From: CAIVAT01 sp037128705
GTDB lineage: Bacteria > Bacteroidota > Bacteroidia > Bacteroidales > FEN-979
Direction of reading: 5' to 3'
DNA: 64,000 nt
Assembly: GCA_037128705.1 (NCBI GenBank)
Contig: JBAXVX010000006.1
Coordinates: 1 to 64,000 of the forward strand
Shown: positions 51,488 through 59,674 of the stretch, piece after piece
How the letters are laid out: every line of letters starts with the position of its first letter
Position numbering within the stretch: the stretch's first letter is position 1
Made by a program: the position numbers and the translations under genes
Notes under the pieces: generated by a model
What the model saw: the letters and a program-made list of their open reading frames with translations, nothing else
Told to the model about the DNA's origin: nothing
The model's database searches: none

Positions 51488-52327
51488 TTAATAGATCTCA
51501 ATAATATTTTTTTTCCGTGCGTTGGAGTATAAATCATCCTGCATGCGGTTGATGAGGTCAATCTTTCGCTTGTTAATGATAATGTCACGGATCCGTTGCT
51601 TTTCAAAGCTCAGCGGGGAGACACTCTCCTTGATCTTAAAATCTTTAAACCTCACCAGATAAACAAACAAGGAATCCTGGTATTCAAGGTCCCTGTGATT
51701 TTTCAGGAAATCCTCCTGATTATAAGTTTTAATCGGAATCTGCTTCAACAGATCATTGAACAACAGCCAATTCTGATCGTCTAAAAAATAATCGGCCGCC
51801 TGTTTTTCACAAAGATCCGACAGGGTGTTTTTATCCTCCTGGTTGTTCGACGACAGCATTTTTTTAAACTGTTTCAAATTGCCGGTCTTCAAAGGAAGCT
51901 TCACATACTGGATCTGGATGATGTTGTCTTTGAGGAGAAAATTCTGCTGGTTCCCATCGTAATAATTCTGGATCTCTTCGTCGGTTATCAGGGTATCAAG
52001 TTTCTGCCGCACCAGAGCATTCTCATACTCATAGATGATCAATGAATTTTTATAATTTTCAAGTTGCCTTGAAAAGTCCATCTGCTCATTCGAAAGATTT
52101 TTCTCGGCCTGATGAATAATGAGCTTTTGACGCACCCAGTTTTCAATGAAACTTTTTGTAATGGCCAGGCTGTCCTTTTGAACCATCCCGGGAGTAAAGA
52201 TCCCTTTCAGATCGGATTCATAAAGATATTCGTCATTCACCCTGGCCAACACCCGCTCACTTTTTTTTTTGAAAAATGCCGTACAGGAGGTTAGGAAAAT
52301 CAATAAAAAGACAATCGATTTGTTCAA
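51488..52327 (-). CDS. SurA-N-like lipoprotein without a PpiC domain
   Basis: The 279-residue protein has a lipobox (LTSC, Cys15) and a region like the SurA N-domain (RVLARVNDEYLYESDLKGIF, followed by FIENWVRQKLIIHQAEKNL). The C-terminal half (DNIIQIQYVKLPLKTGN onwards) has the length of a parvulin domain but no recognisable active-site residues. It probably acts as a chaperone only, or has lost isomerase activity. It lies between two true PpiC proteins, with gaps of 6 and 28 nt. Confidence 0.75.
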   Translation of the reverse strand: MNKSIVFLLIFLTSCTAFFKKKSERVLARVNDEYLYESDLKGIFTPGMVQKDSLAITKSFIENWVRQKLIIHQAEKNLSNEQMDFSRQLENYKNSLIIYEYENALVRQKLDTLITDEEIQNYYDGNQQNFLLKDNIIQIQYVKLPLKTGNLKQFKKMLSSNNQEDKNTLSDLCEKQAADYFLDDQNWLLFNDLLKQIPIKTYNQEDFLKNHRDLEYQDSLFVYLVRFKDFKIKESVSPLSFEKQRIRDIIINKRKIDLINRMQDDLYSNARKKNIIEIY

Positions 52328-52333
52328 GGGTTT

Positions 52334-54325
52334 CTATTTAATTTTAGCCAGGACATCCTTCTTCACTTCCACCGGGTATTTGGCCCGTAAGGCAACGATC
52401 CATTCTTTTTCCAGGTAGTTCTGGTAGTCGGCCGTGATCAGGCCACGAGCTTCAGCAAGTTCTTTGGGCTCAGGTTTCACAACCTTGCGAACATTAATAA
52501 AAACGACAGAACCAATGGAAACGATGTCTTTCGAAAATCCGGGAACCCATGCAACCGAGTCGATTAAAGCGTTATCCTTTCTGGAGAATTTCGCACTTTC
52601 GATGGTCAGAATTTTCAGGGAGTCGGTATTCATCTCTTTCAGCAGATCGGCATCCGACAGGCCTGATTTAATAAAGTTCTTCACTTTTTGAACCTGGCCG
52701 GGGTCTTTCAATGTATAGATGCTCGCATCAAGCCGGGTCTCCCACATATAATTGTTCCGGTTTTTTTTGTAAAAATCCTTCAGCCCAACCGTATCCTTCA
52801 CTGCTTTGGACCATACTTTCTGGTCAGTAAGGTCAAAGAGAAGAATGCCATCGCGGTATTCCGACATAAGGGCTTTAAACTCAGGATACTTTTGCTCCAA
52901 CCTTGTATTTTCATATTTCATCATGCTTTCATCAAGGAAGGCGGTATATTTTTTATCCACATAGACCGGAATGCTTTGCCTTTCCTGCTTGCGCTGTGAG
53001 GTAGCCAGGTAATCGGCAAATTCTTTCTGCCTTACTGTCATGTTCCCGATTTTGAAAATCATCTTGGTCAGATCAGTCGTCTGCGGTTCTTTCCATTTTC
53101 CGATAAAAATGCTATCAGTCACCAGCGGGTATATCTCCTTCACCGCTTCATGATTCTCCGTTACACCGTAATCAGCACGAATACGGTCAAGTACCACCTT
53201 ACGTGACAATTCCACGCGGTTGTCCTTCAGAACCTTCTGCTTCAAATCGGCTTTCTCCTCATCGAACGGTTTGACAGTTTTCTTCTCGATCAGTTTGACG
53301 ATATGCCATCCGTAAGGAGTCAGGATGGGTTTGGTATAATCGCCCGTATTTTTAAGCGTGTATATTGCATCGATAAATTCGGGAACCATCCGGTTCACAC
53401 CAAATGCGGGAAGAACTCCCCCTTTTGAGGCAGAACCTTTATCGTCGGAATAGGTCTTGACAAGCTCTTCAAAAGCAACCCCTGAAGTAAGGCGGTTGTA
53501 CACAGAATCGATGCGTTTCTGGACCCGGGCTGAATCAACAGCTGTAGCATTTTTTGGAATACTCAGGAAAATATGGGCCACTGTGACTTTTCCCAATGCA
53601 GGGCGACGGGCAGTTACCTTGATGAGGTGAAAGCCATATTCAGTATGGACCGGCAGGGAAACCTTCCCGATTTCGGTAACGTATGCCCCATTTTCAAAAG
53701 GATAAACCATATCGAATACAGTAAAAAATCCAAGATCGCCGCGGTTCCCTTTAAGGAAGGGATGCTGCTGGGTTGCTTCCCGGTCTTTGGCTGACGGATC
53801 TTCGGAAAACTCCAGGGCGAGGCTCTCAAAGGATTCGCCCTTCATCAGTTTTTCCCTGACGGTTTTGGCTTTGTTAAAAGCGGCGAGTGTATCCTCGGGA
53901 GTCGGATCGGGCATAAGCCGGAAAAAGATATGGCTAGCCCGAAGATCAATGGCTTCACGATCATAAGCTTCCTTCACAAGGCGATCGATGGTTGCCTCAT
54001 CTGTAAAGTAAGGTTTGGCAAGCTGTTCGCGGTATCCATTCAGTTCGTTGATGAAAGAGGTCATGGTATCGAGCCCCAAATCTTCAGCCTGCCGGACCTT
54101 CAGCTTGAAATTAATGAACAGATCAAGATATTCGTTCAAAGATTTTTTATCGACGTTTTCGCCTTTGACATTATTTTTCTGATAGATGTTCATGAATTCA
54201 CTGACATTCACCGGCTTTCCTGCGATTGTCATGAGCACATCGTCATTATTAACCTGAGCTGTTACAGTAATGAAGGAGATAAATGCAAAGACGGATAATA
54301 AAATTTTACATTTCAAGCTGTTCAT
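52334..54325 (-). CDS. Periplasmic peptidyl-prolyl isomerase with two PpiC domains (long form)
   Basis: The 663-residue protein has a signal peptide (1-23, TAQ) and a SurA-N-like region (about 30-115). PpiC domain 1 (about 121-228; RASHIFFRLMPDPTPEDTL, GDLGFFTVFDMVYPFENGAY, YGFHLIKVTAR) and PpiC domain 2 (about 232-340; VAHIFLSIPKNATAVDS, YGWHIVKLIEK) follow. A C-terminal part of about 320 residues has no recognised domain but ends in a strand rich in Lys/Val. First of three tandem foldase genes. Confidence 0.9.
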   Translation of the reverse strand: MNSLKCKILLSVFAFISFITVTAQVNNDDVLMTIAGKPVNVSEFMNIYQKNNVKGENVDKKSLNEYLDLFINFKLKVRQAEDLGLDTMTSFINELNGYREQLAKPYFTDEATIDRLVKEAYDREAIDLRASHIFFRLMPDPTPEDTLAAFNKAKTVREKLMKGESFESLALEFSEDPSAKDREATQQHPFLKGNRGDLGFFTVFDMVYPFENGAYVTEIGKVSLPVHTEYGFHLIKVTARRPALGKVTVAHIFLSIPKNATAVDSARVQKRIDSVYNRLTSGVAFEELVKTYSDDKGSASKGGVLPAFGVNRMVPEFIDAIYTLKNTGDYTKPILTPYGWHIVKLIEKKTVKPFDEEKADLKQKVLKDNRVELSRKVVLDRIRADYGVTENHEAVKEIYPLVTDSIFIGKWKEPQTTDLTKMIFKIGNMTVRQKEFADYLATSQRKQERQSIPVYVDKKYTAFLDESMMKYENTRLEQKYPEFKALMSEYRDGILLFDLTDQKVWSKAVKDTVGLKDFYKKNRNNYMWETRLDASIYTLKDPGQVQKVKNFIKSGLSDADLLKEMNTDSLKILTIESAKFSRKDNALIDSVAWVPGFSKDIVSIGSVVFINVRKVVKPEPKELAEARGLITADYQNYLEKEWIVALRAKYPVEVKKDVLAKIK

Positions 54326-54393
54326 ATTTCCCGATATTAATTTGATTAATGATAACGTTTGAACCTGTGATTAATTGCCGGTCAGGGCAAGTT

Positions 54394-55869
54394 TTAACGA
54401 CTATAGTTTGGCGCTTCGCTGATGATGGTCACATCATGCGGATGACTTTCAGTAACCCCGGCAGAGGTGATTTTTATAAATTTTGCTTTTTGAAGAATAT
54501 CAATGGTTTGAGAGCCTGTATATCCCATTCCTGCCTTGAGTCCGCCTACCATCTGGTAGATGACCTCTGACAATGAGCCTTTGTAAGGGACCCTGCCAAC
54601 GATTCCTTCCGGAACAAGTTTCCGGACATCATCTTCCACATCCTGAAAATAGCGGTCTTTTGAGCCCTGCTGCATTGCTTCAATCGACCCCATTCCGCGG
54701 TAGGTTTTAAATTTTCGTCCTTCGAAAATGACTGTTTCTCCGGGAGATTCATCCACACCTGCAAACAATGATCCTGCCATGATGGAATGTGCCCCGGCCG
54801 CGAGCGCTTTGACGATATCGCCGGTATACCTGATACCACCGTCGGCTATTGCAGGAACCCCGCTTCCCTTCAGGGCACTTGTTACATCGTAGATGGCAGA
54901 CAATTGCGGAACGCCGATTCCGGCGATGATGCGGGTTGTACAAATGGAACCAGGCCCTATGCCGATTTTCACCCCGTCAACACCGAGTTTGGCCAGGTCA
55001 CGGGCGGCTTCGCCGGTCCCAATGTTGCCAATGATCAGGTCGACCTCAGGATAAGCATTTTTTACCAGTTTTGCCATCTCCATCACGCCCCTGGAATGGC
55101 CATGTGCCGTATCGATCACGATGGCGTCAACATTTTCGCGAACCAGGGCAGCTACCCGTTCAAGGGTATCGGAGGTAACGCCTACCCCTGCAGCAACACG
55201 CAATCTTCCAAGACTGTCCTTGCAGGCATTCGGACGGGCCTTAACCTTTAAAATATCCTTATAGGTGATCAGGCCGATCAGTTTGTTGTTTTTATCAACT
55301 ACCGGCAGCTTTTCAATCTTATGCTCCTGGAGAATGGCTTCAGCCTGCTCAAAATCAGTGAATTCGCTGATGGTGATCACTCTTTTGGTCATCACCTGCG
55401 TAACCGGACGCGCATGGTCCCGTTCAAAGCGCAGGTCGCGGTTTGTCACAATCCCAACCAACTCATTCTGGGCATTGATAACAGGGATCCCGCCGATGCT
55501 GAATTCTTTCATGATTGCCAGGGCATCGCCAACCAGCGAATGTTCCATCAAAGTAATGGGCTGGAGGATCATCCCGTTTTCGGCACGTTTGACTTTGCGA
55601 ACCTGCAATGCCTGATCCTCAATGGACATATTCTTATGCAGAACGCCAATTCCCCCCTCCTGTGCCATGGCAATGGCCATTCGCGACTCCGTCACGGTAT
55701 CCATGGCAGCCGACACAACAGGAATGTTAAGTTTAATGTTTCTTGAAAAAAGAGTTGAAACATCTACTTCCCTCGGAAGTACTTCAGAATAGGCAGGCAC
55801 AAGCAACACATCATCATACGTCAGCCCCTCACCCCGGAATTTATCTGAATTTAGGAACATATGCTTCAA
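54394..55869 (-). CDS. guaB: Inosine-5'-monophosphate dehydrogenase
   Basis: The enzyme oxidises IMP to XMP, the first step to GMP. The 491-residue protein has the IMPDH barrel with two CBS domains inserted at about 97-210. The catalytic cysteine is Cys310 in GIGPGSICTTRI; GGIRYTGDIVKALAAGA and the flap MGSIEAMQQGSKDRYF are intact. Length is typical. ATG codons 55869 and 55860 both fit the -7 box. It heads a 10-kb minus-strand run of genes, but the 68-nt gap to the foldase genes may hold a separate start of transcription. Confidence 0.97.
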   Translation of the reverse strand: MKHMFLNSDKFRGEGLTYDDVLLVPAYSEVLPREVDVSTLFSRNIKLNIPVVSAAMDTVTESRMAIAMAQEGGIGVLHKNMSIEDQALQVRKVKRAENGMILQPITLMEHSLVGDALAIMKEFSIGGIPVINAQNELVGIVTNRDLRFERDHARPVTQVMTKRVITISEFTDFEQAEAILQEHKIEKLPVVDKNNKLIGLITYKDILKVKARPNACKDSLGRLRVAAGVGVTSDTLERVAALVRENVDAIVIDTAHGHSRGVMEMAKLVKNAYPEVDLIIGNIGTGEAARDLAKLGVDGVKIGIGPGSICTTRIIAGIGVPQLSAIYDVTSALKGSGVPAIADGGIRYTGDIVKALAAGAHSIMAGSLFAGVDESPGETVIFEGRKFKTYRGMGSIEAMQQGSKDRYFQDVEDDVRKLVPEGIVGRVPYKGSLSEVIYQMVGGLKAGMGYTGSQTIDILQKAKFIKITSAGVTESHPHDVTIISEAPNYSR

Positions 55870-55880
55870 AATTAAGTGTG

Positions 55881-55888
55881 CAAATGTA
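55881..55888 (-). promoter_or_regulatory. -7 box for guaB
   Basis: On the minus strand TACATTTG matches TAnnTTTG exactly, 11 nt before the ATG at 55869. No -33 TTTG is visible in the A/T-rich flank, and I saw no other element in the rest of this gap. Confidence 0.45.
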
Positions 55889-55972
55889 CAAAAAAATATT
55901 ATTTAAAATCATTATAACTTAAATCCGGGATGATTTATTGTGACTGGGAAAAAGAAAGAAAGAAAGAGCCGA

Positions 55973-57463
55973 TTAGGGGTACAATTCCCTGTGGCATTCA
56001 GTGCAGAAATAGTTCTTCCATTTGTCTTTAATATCGATGGGGTGCTGAAACTCCATGATGGTATCGATCGTGGAATATTTTACCTTTCCTGTGGGGCCCT
56101 GCGCAATGATTGTATGGCACATGTTGCAGTCCCTGGAGATGACCTTGCCTTTTTCGCTTTTGTGGCGATCGGAATGACAACGGAAGCATCCATCCGATTC
56201 AAGATGCCCGATGTGATTCAGGTATTTGTTTGCCGAAGCCCGCATATATGGGAAGACATTCAGTGAAAATGCTTCCTGTATCCCGGTAATGGCCTTTTCT
56301 ATCAATGGTTTTTGGGTTTTGTAGATTGACGGATAGCCGGACTTGTAGAAATTGGTTATGCTGTCGCGGATGTAAATGAATGCGGAATCCTTGTTTGTAA
56401 AGGAACCTTTAAGTACATTCATAGCAACCCTTTTGATGAAGGGAAGCTCTTTGGGAACATCTCCGGAGATCATGGCATTGTCGACATATACCATCGGAGA
56501 TTTATACGAATGGGAGGGCCGGTTATGGCAATCCATGCAGTCCATGACACGATGCGGCAGCGTATCAAGCGCTTTCTTATCCAGCATATTATCCGTATCC
56601 TGGAAGATCTGTACTTCCCCGGTTTTCAGATTGGTGAATTTCACCCAGGGAATGGTTTCTCGATCCTTGGCAGATGCAACATATTCGATGCGCATATCTT
56701 TGTTTATATGCCAGTGAATGCCTTCAGTAAGCCCCATCGGACTATAATTCGGTCCAATGCGCATGAGCAGCGAATAATTGAATTCGGTGTTGAGTGAATC
56801 TGTAATATAAACCCTGTTACTTCGGAGTTTGCGTGCATAAAATTTTTGCGGCCAATGGCAGCGTTCGCAGGTTTCGCGAGCCGGGCGCAAATTCTGAATG
56901 GGTGTTTCGATGGGCTGGGGAAATTTATGGAAGACAACCGAATAGACCTGATAAAGACCCGAAAGTTTGGATCGCACATACCAGCCAGCACCTTCACCCA
57001 CATGACATTCGACGCAGGCCACGCGGGCGTGGGGTGAATGCAGATAGGTGACATATTCGGGTTCCATCACATTATGACATAGTTTACCACAAAAATCGAC
57101 TGATTCAGTATAATTGAAAGCTTCATAGCTGCCCATGGCTGAAACAATGAGAAACAAGAAAGTGAAGACTGAAATCAACACCAGTTTCTGGCGTTGCCTT
57201 GGAACATTCATGTCCAACACAGGCCAGCGCTTATCGGGGTCATGCGTTTTTTTACGGTTCATCAGCATGCCAATAGGAATCATCAGCAAGCCGATGATCA
57301 TGATGGCTGGAAGAATGATATAGGTAAAAATACCAGTATAAGGATTCTGATGTTCCGTTACCAGATCTTGTACAAATGATACAAGAATTAAAATAAAACT
57401 ATTGACTGCGATAATAAAGCCCGTGATGCTGATCCAGTTGGAAATGGATTTTGGTAGTTTCAT
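55973..57463 (-). CDS. NapC/NirT-type membrane multiheme cytochrome c (seven heme sites)
   Basis: The 496-residue protein has three N-terminal membrane helices (about 9-34, 44-68, 93-112) and seven heme-attachment sites: one C-x3-C-H (CGKLCH, 125-130) and six C-x2-C-H (150-154, 199-203, 309-313, 426-430, 446-450, 487-491). The first four resemble NapC/NrfH quinol-oxidising cytochromes, which feed periplasmic reductases. The last three extend it. No terminal reductase gene (nrfA, nap, tor) is present, so the acceptor is unknown. It diverges from nhaD across a 192-nt gap. Confidence 0.88.
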   Translation of the reverse strand: MKLPKSISNWISITGFIIAVNSFILILVSFVQDLVTEHQNPYTGIFTYIILPAIMIIGLLMIPIGMLMNRKKTHDPDKRWPVLDMNVPRQRQKLVLISVFTFLFLIVSAMGSYEAFNYTESVDFCGKLCHNVMEPEYVTYLHSPHARVACVECHVGEGAGWYVRSKLSGLYQVYSVVFHKFPQPIETPIQNLRPARETCERCHWPQKFYARKLRSNRVYITDSLNTEFNYSLLMRIGPNYSPMGLTEGIHWHINKDMRIEYVASAKDRETIPWVKFTNLKTGEVQIFQDTDNMLDKKALDTLPHRVMDCMDCHNRPSHSYKSPMVYVDNAMISGDVPKELPFIKRVAMNVLKGSFTNKDSAFIYIRDSITNFYKSGYPSIYKTQKPLIEKAITGIQEAFSLNVFPYMRASANKYLNHIGHLESDGCFRCHSDRHKSEKGKVISRDCNMCHTIIAQGPTGKVKYSTIDTIMEFQHPIDIKDKWKNYFCTECHRELYP

Positions 57464-57593
57464 GATTTTTTTTTGATTTGAAGTGATTCTAAATTCTGGT
57501 GGAAAATGACCAGATAAAATTAGTTATTATTCTAACAATTCCTACTGCCGCTCTTCTTTTCCAAAAAAAAACAGGATGAAAACGTTCATTTTG

Positions 57594-57601
57594 TATTTTT
57601 G
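57594..57601 (+). promoter_or_regulatory. -7 box for nhaD
   Basis: TATTTTTG is an exact TAnnTTTG match, 54 nt before the ATG at 57656. The rest of the 192-nt divergent gap is A/T-rich and shows no other element; no matching promoter for the cytochrome was found. Confidence 0.45.
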
Positions 57602-57655
57602 GCTTGCCTTTCAACCAAAAAAGAAACTTAAAACCAATTCACTTTGTTCGTTTCA

Positions 57656-58924
57656 ATGATCATCGTTTTTATCGTGGGTTACGTTATGATCGCCCTGGAG
57701 CATCCGCTGAAATTAAATAAATCGGCCACAGCCCTGCTCCTGGCAGTAATCATGTGGATCCTTTTTGTTTTCAGTGAAGAGTCCATCCGTTTCGAGGCCG
57801 AACTCATGAAGCATTTATCGGAAATCTCGGCCATCCTGTTTTTTCTTCTTGGAGCCATGACCATTGTTGAATTAATTGATTCCCATGAAGGATTCCGGAT
57901 CATCACCAACAAAATAAAAACGACCCGCAAAGTAAAGCTGCTTTGGATAATCAGCCTGATCACCTTTTTTCTTTCGTCCATACTTGACAATCTCACCACA
58001 GCCATTGTGATGGTTGCCCTGCTGCGAGAGCTGATCGGGGATAAAAAAGAGCGCTGGTTCTTTGCCGGGATGGTCATCATCGCAGCCAACAGCGGTGGTG
58101 CTTTCAGCCCGATCGGTGATGTTACGACCATTATGCTCTGGATTGGTGGATATGTCACCACACTGAACATCATTTTACAGACTTTTATACCCAGCGTCTT
58201 GTCGATGGTTATTCCCCTGGCCCTGTTGTCCTTCACATTAAAGGGTGATATCAAGAAACCGGTAAGGTCAGTTGCAGAACACCGTAATTCAACAACTCCA
58301 CTGGAGCGGAATATCGTTTTTTTTCTGGGCATCGGGTCATTGCTCTTTGTCCCTGTTTTTAATAAACTGACAGGTTTGCCGCCCTATATGGGCATCTTAC
58401 TCGGACTCGGCACATTATGGGCTGTGACTGAAATCATGCACAAGTCAAAAAATGATGCCCATCGTCCGATGGTCACTGTTTCCGGGGTAATTCGCAGGGT
58501 TGATACGCCGAGTATTCTTTTCTTTCTGGGTATTTTATTGGCAGTGGCAGCCCTTCAGTCGGCCGGGCATCTTACCCTGCTGGCAAACAGCCTGGACAGA
58601 TACATCGGGAACCCATACCTGATCACCGTGATGATCGGGTTGCTTTCGTCGGTGGTCGATAATGTTCCACTGGTGGCCGGTGCAATCGGAATGTATCAGA
58701 ACACCTACCCAACCGATCACTATTTCTGGGAGATGCTGGCCTATTGTGCCGGGACAGGGGGAAGCATTTTAATTATCGGCTCAGCCGCCGGTGTTGCTGT
58801 AATGGGAATGGAAAAAATTGATTTTATCTGGTATTTCAGGAAAATTTCATTCTGGGCACTCATCGGGTTCCTTGCGGGATCAATCGCCTACTGGGCGATG
58901 AGGGTGATCATCTTTAAAGCTTGA
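57656..58924 (+). CDS. nhaD: Na+/H+ antiporter, NhaD family
   Basis: The 422-residue protein has about 12 membrane helices and the NhaD pattern: the early segment MIALEHPLKLNKSATALLLA, IIAANSGGAFSPIGDVTTIML with the conserved Ser/Asp in the transport core, and VVDNVPLVAGAIGMY near the C-terminus. It expels Na+ in exchange for H+. The frame is open to TTG 57644, but ATG 57656 is better. Its stop codon runs directly into a tandem repeat array. Confidence 0.93.
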   Translation: MIIVFIVGYVMIALEHPLKLNKSATALLLAVIMWILFVFSEESIRFEAELMKHLSEISAILFFLLGAMTIVELIDSHEGFRIITNKIKTTRKVKLLWIISLITFFLSSILDNLTTAIVMVALLRELIGDKKERWFFAGMVIIAANSGGAFSPIGDVTTIMLWIGGYVTTLNIILQTFIPSVLSMVIPLALLSFTLKGDIKKPVRSVAEHRNSTTPLERNIVFFLGIGSLLFVPVFNKLTGLPPYMGILLGLGTLWAVTEIMHKSKNDAHRPMVTVSGVIRRVDTPSILFFLGILLAVAALQSAGHLTLLANSLDRYIGNPYLITVMIGLLSSVVDNVPLVAGAIGMYQNTYPTDHYFWEMLAYCAGTGGSILIIGSAAGVAVMGMEKIDFIWYFRKISFWALIGFLAGSIAYWAMRVIIFKA

Positions 58925-59010
58925 CAGGTGACGCGTGACGCGTGACGAAAAATCGTGACAGGTGACGCGTGACGCGTGACATAAAATCGTGACGCGTGAC
59001 ACGTGACACA
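58921..59010. repeat. Short tandem repeat array, 34-nt unit built of GTGACGC-type heptamers
   Basis: Two near-identical 34-nt units (58921-58954, 58955-58988; each with GTGACGCGTGACGCGTGAC followed by an A-rich spacer) and a partial third (58989-59010) lie directly after the nhaD stop. Within each unit GTGACGC is repeated. It holds no open frame of note. It is not a CRISPR: the units abut without unique spacers. Confidence 0.85.
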
Positions 59011-59023
59011 ATGTTGTCAATAT

Positions 59024-59632
59024 TTATTTAGAGCTATAGGAGGTTTTCACGGTGATGAAACCCGGCAGGGTACGCGGTTTCCCGCCAACGAGGAGGGTCG
59101 GTTTTACTTTGATTTTAAAACGGGTCGGGACATTCCCCAGGCCGTTGAGGTTCATGCAGAAATTCATAATTGCACTCGCAGATTTTCCTGACAGTACCTG
59201 TTTCAGATCAAGCCCGATCTGAACCGGAATGATTGTGGTGCCATTCGAGGGAATGATGAAGGGTTTTTCCAGGATCCCGGAAGTCATCTGAATATCGTCA
59301 ATGAAAAGGATCCATTCAAGGCGATTCAGTCCGGCTTCCCTTTTATTTGGGTTGTGCCCTTCGAGGTTGAGCTGAAGTGACAAAGGGAACACCGGGCTGG
59401 CCAGGCCTGCCATAATTCGAGCCACATCACTGAAGTTCAGATCATTGACTGATTTGATATTTTGGATCATCACCCCATCCATATTCACATTTTCAACGGA
59501 TAAAATCCTGAAATCGCAACCGGCAAGATCAGAAACCTGCTGGGCCTGTTTGGTAACCCCGCAGCCGGTAAAAGTCAGCATAAGGAAAGCAGTGAACAGG
59601 AAGGGAAAGAAAAGTTTTTTGAGACAGGTCAT
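59024..59632 (-). CDS. LEA type 2 (LEA14-like) lipoprotein
   Basis: The 202-residue protein has a lipoprotein signal (lipobox FTGC, Cys24) and a single beta-sandwich domain resembling LEA14/WHy: CDFRILSVENVNMDGVMIQN, LSLQLNLEGHNPNKREAGLNRLEW-type strands and IIPSNGTTIIPVQIGLDL. LEA14-like domains occur in desiccation proteins and in bacterial lipoproteins of unknown role. The gene ends beside the tandem repeat and diverges from the sulfatase gene. Confidence 0.7.
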   Translation of the reverse strand: MTCLKKLFFPFLFTAFLMLTFTGCGVTKQAQQVSDLAGCDFRILSVENVNMDGVMIQNIKSVNDLNFSDVARIMAGLASPVFPLSLQLNLEGHNPNKREAGLNRLEWILFIDDIQMTSGILEKPFIIPSNGTTIIPVQIGLDLKQVLSGKSASAIMNFCMNLNGLGNVPTRFKIKVKPTLLVGGKPRTLPGFITVKTSYSSK

Positions 59633-59660
59633 AACAGAATTTTCGGATTGCTAAATTAGG

Positions 59661-59668
59661 TAATTTTG
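59661..59668 (+). promoter_or_regulatory. -7 box for the sulfatase gene
   Basis: TAATTTTG matches TAnnTTTG exactly and ends 6 nt before ATG 59675, so transcription would start almost on the start codon. No -33 TTTG seen. Confidence 0.45.
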
Positions 59669-59674
59669 GGCTGC

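Noticed and set aside
58921..59010. Repeat array considered as CRISPR
   Set aside because: Units abut with no unique spacers, are internally repetitive, and no cas gene is present.
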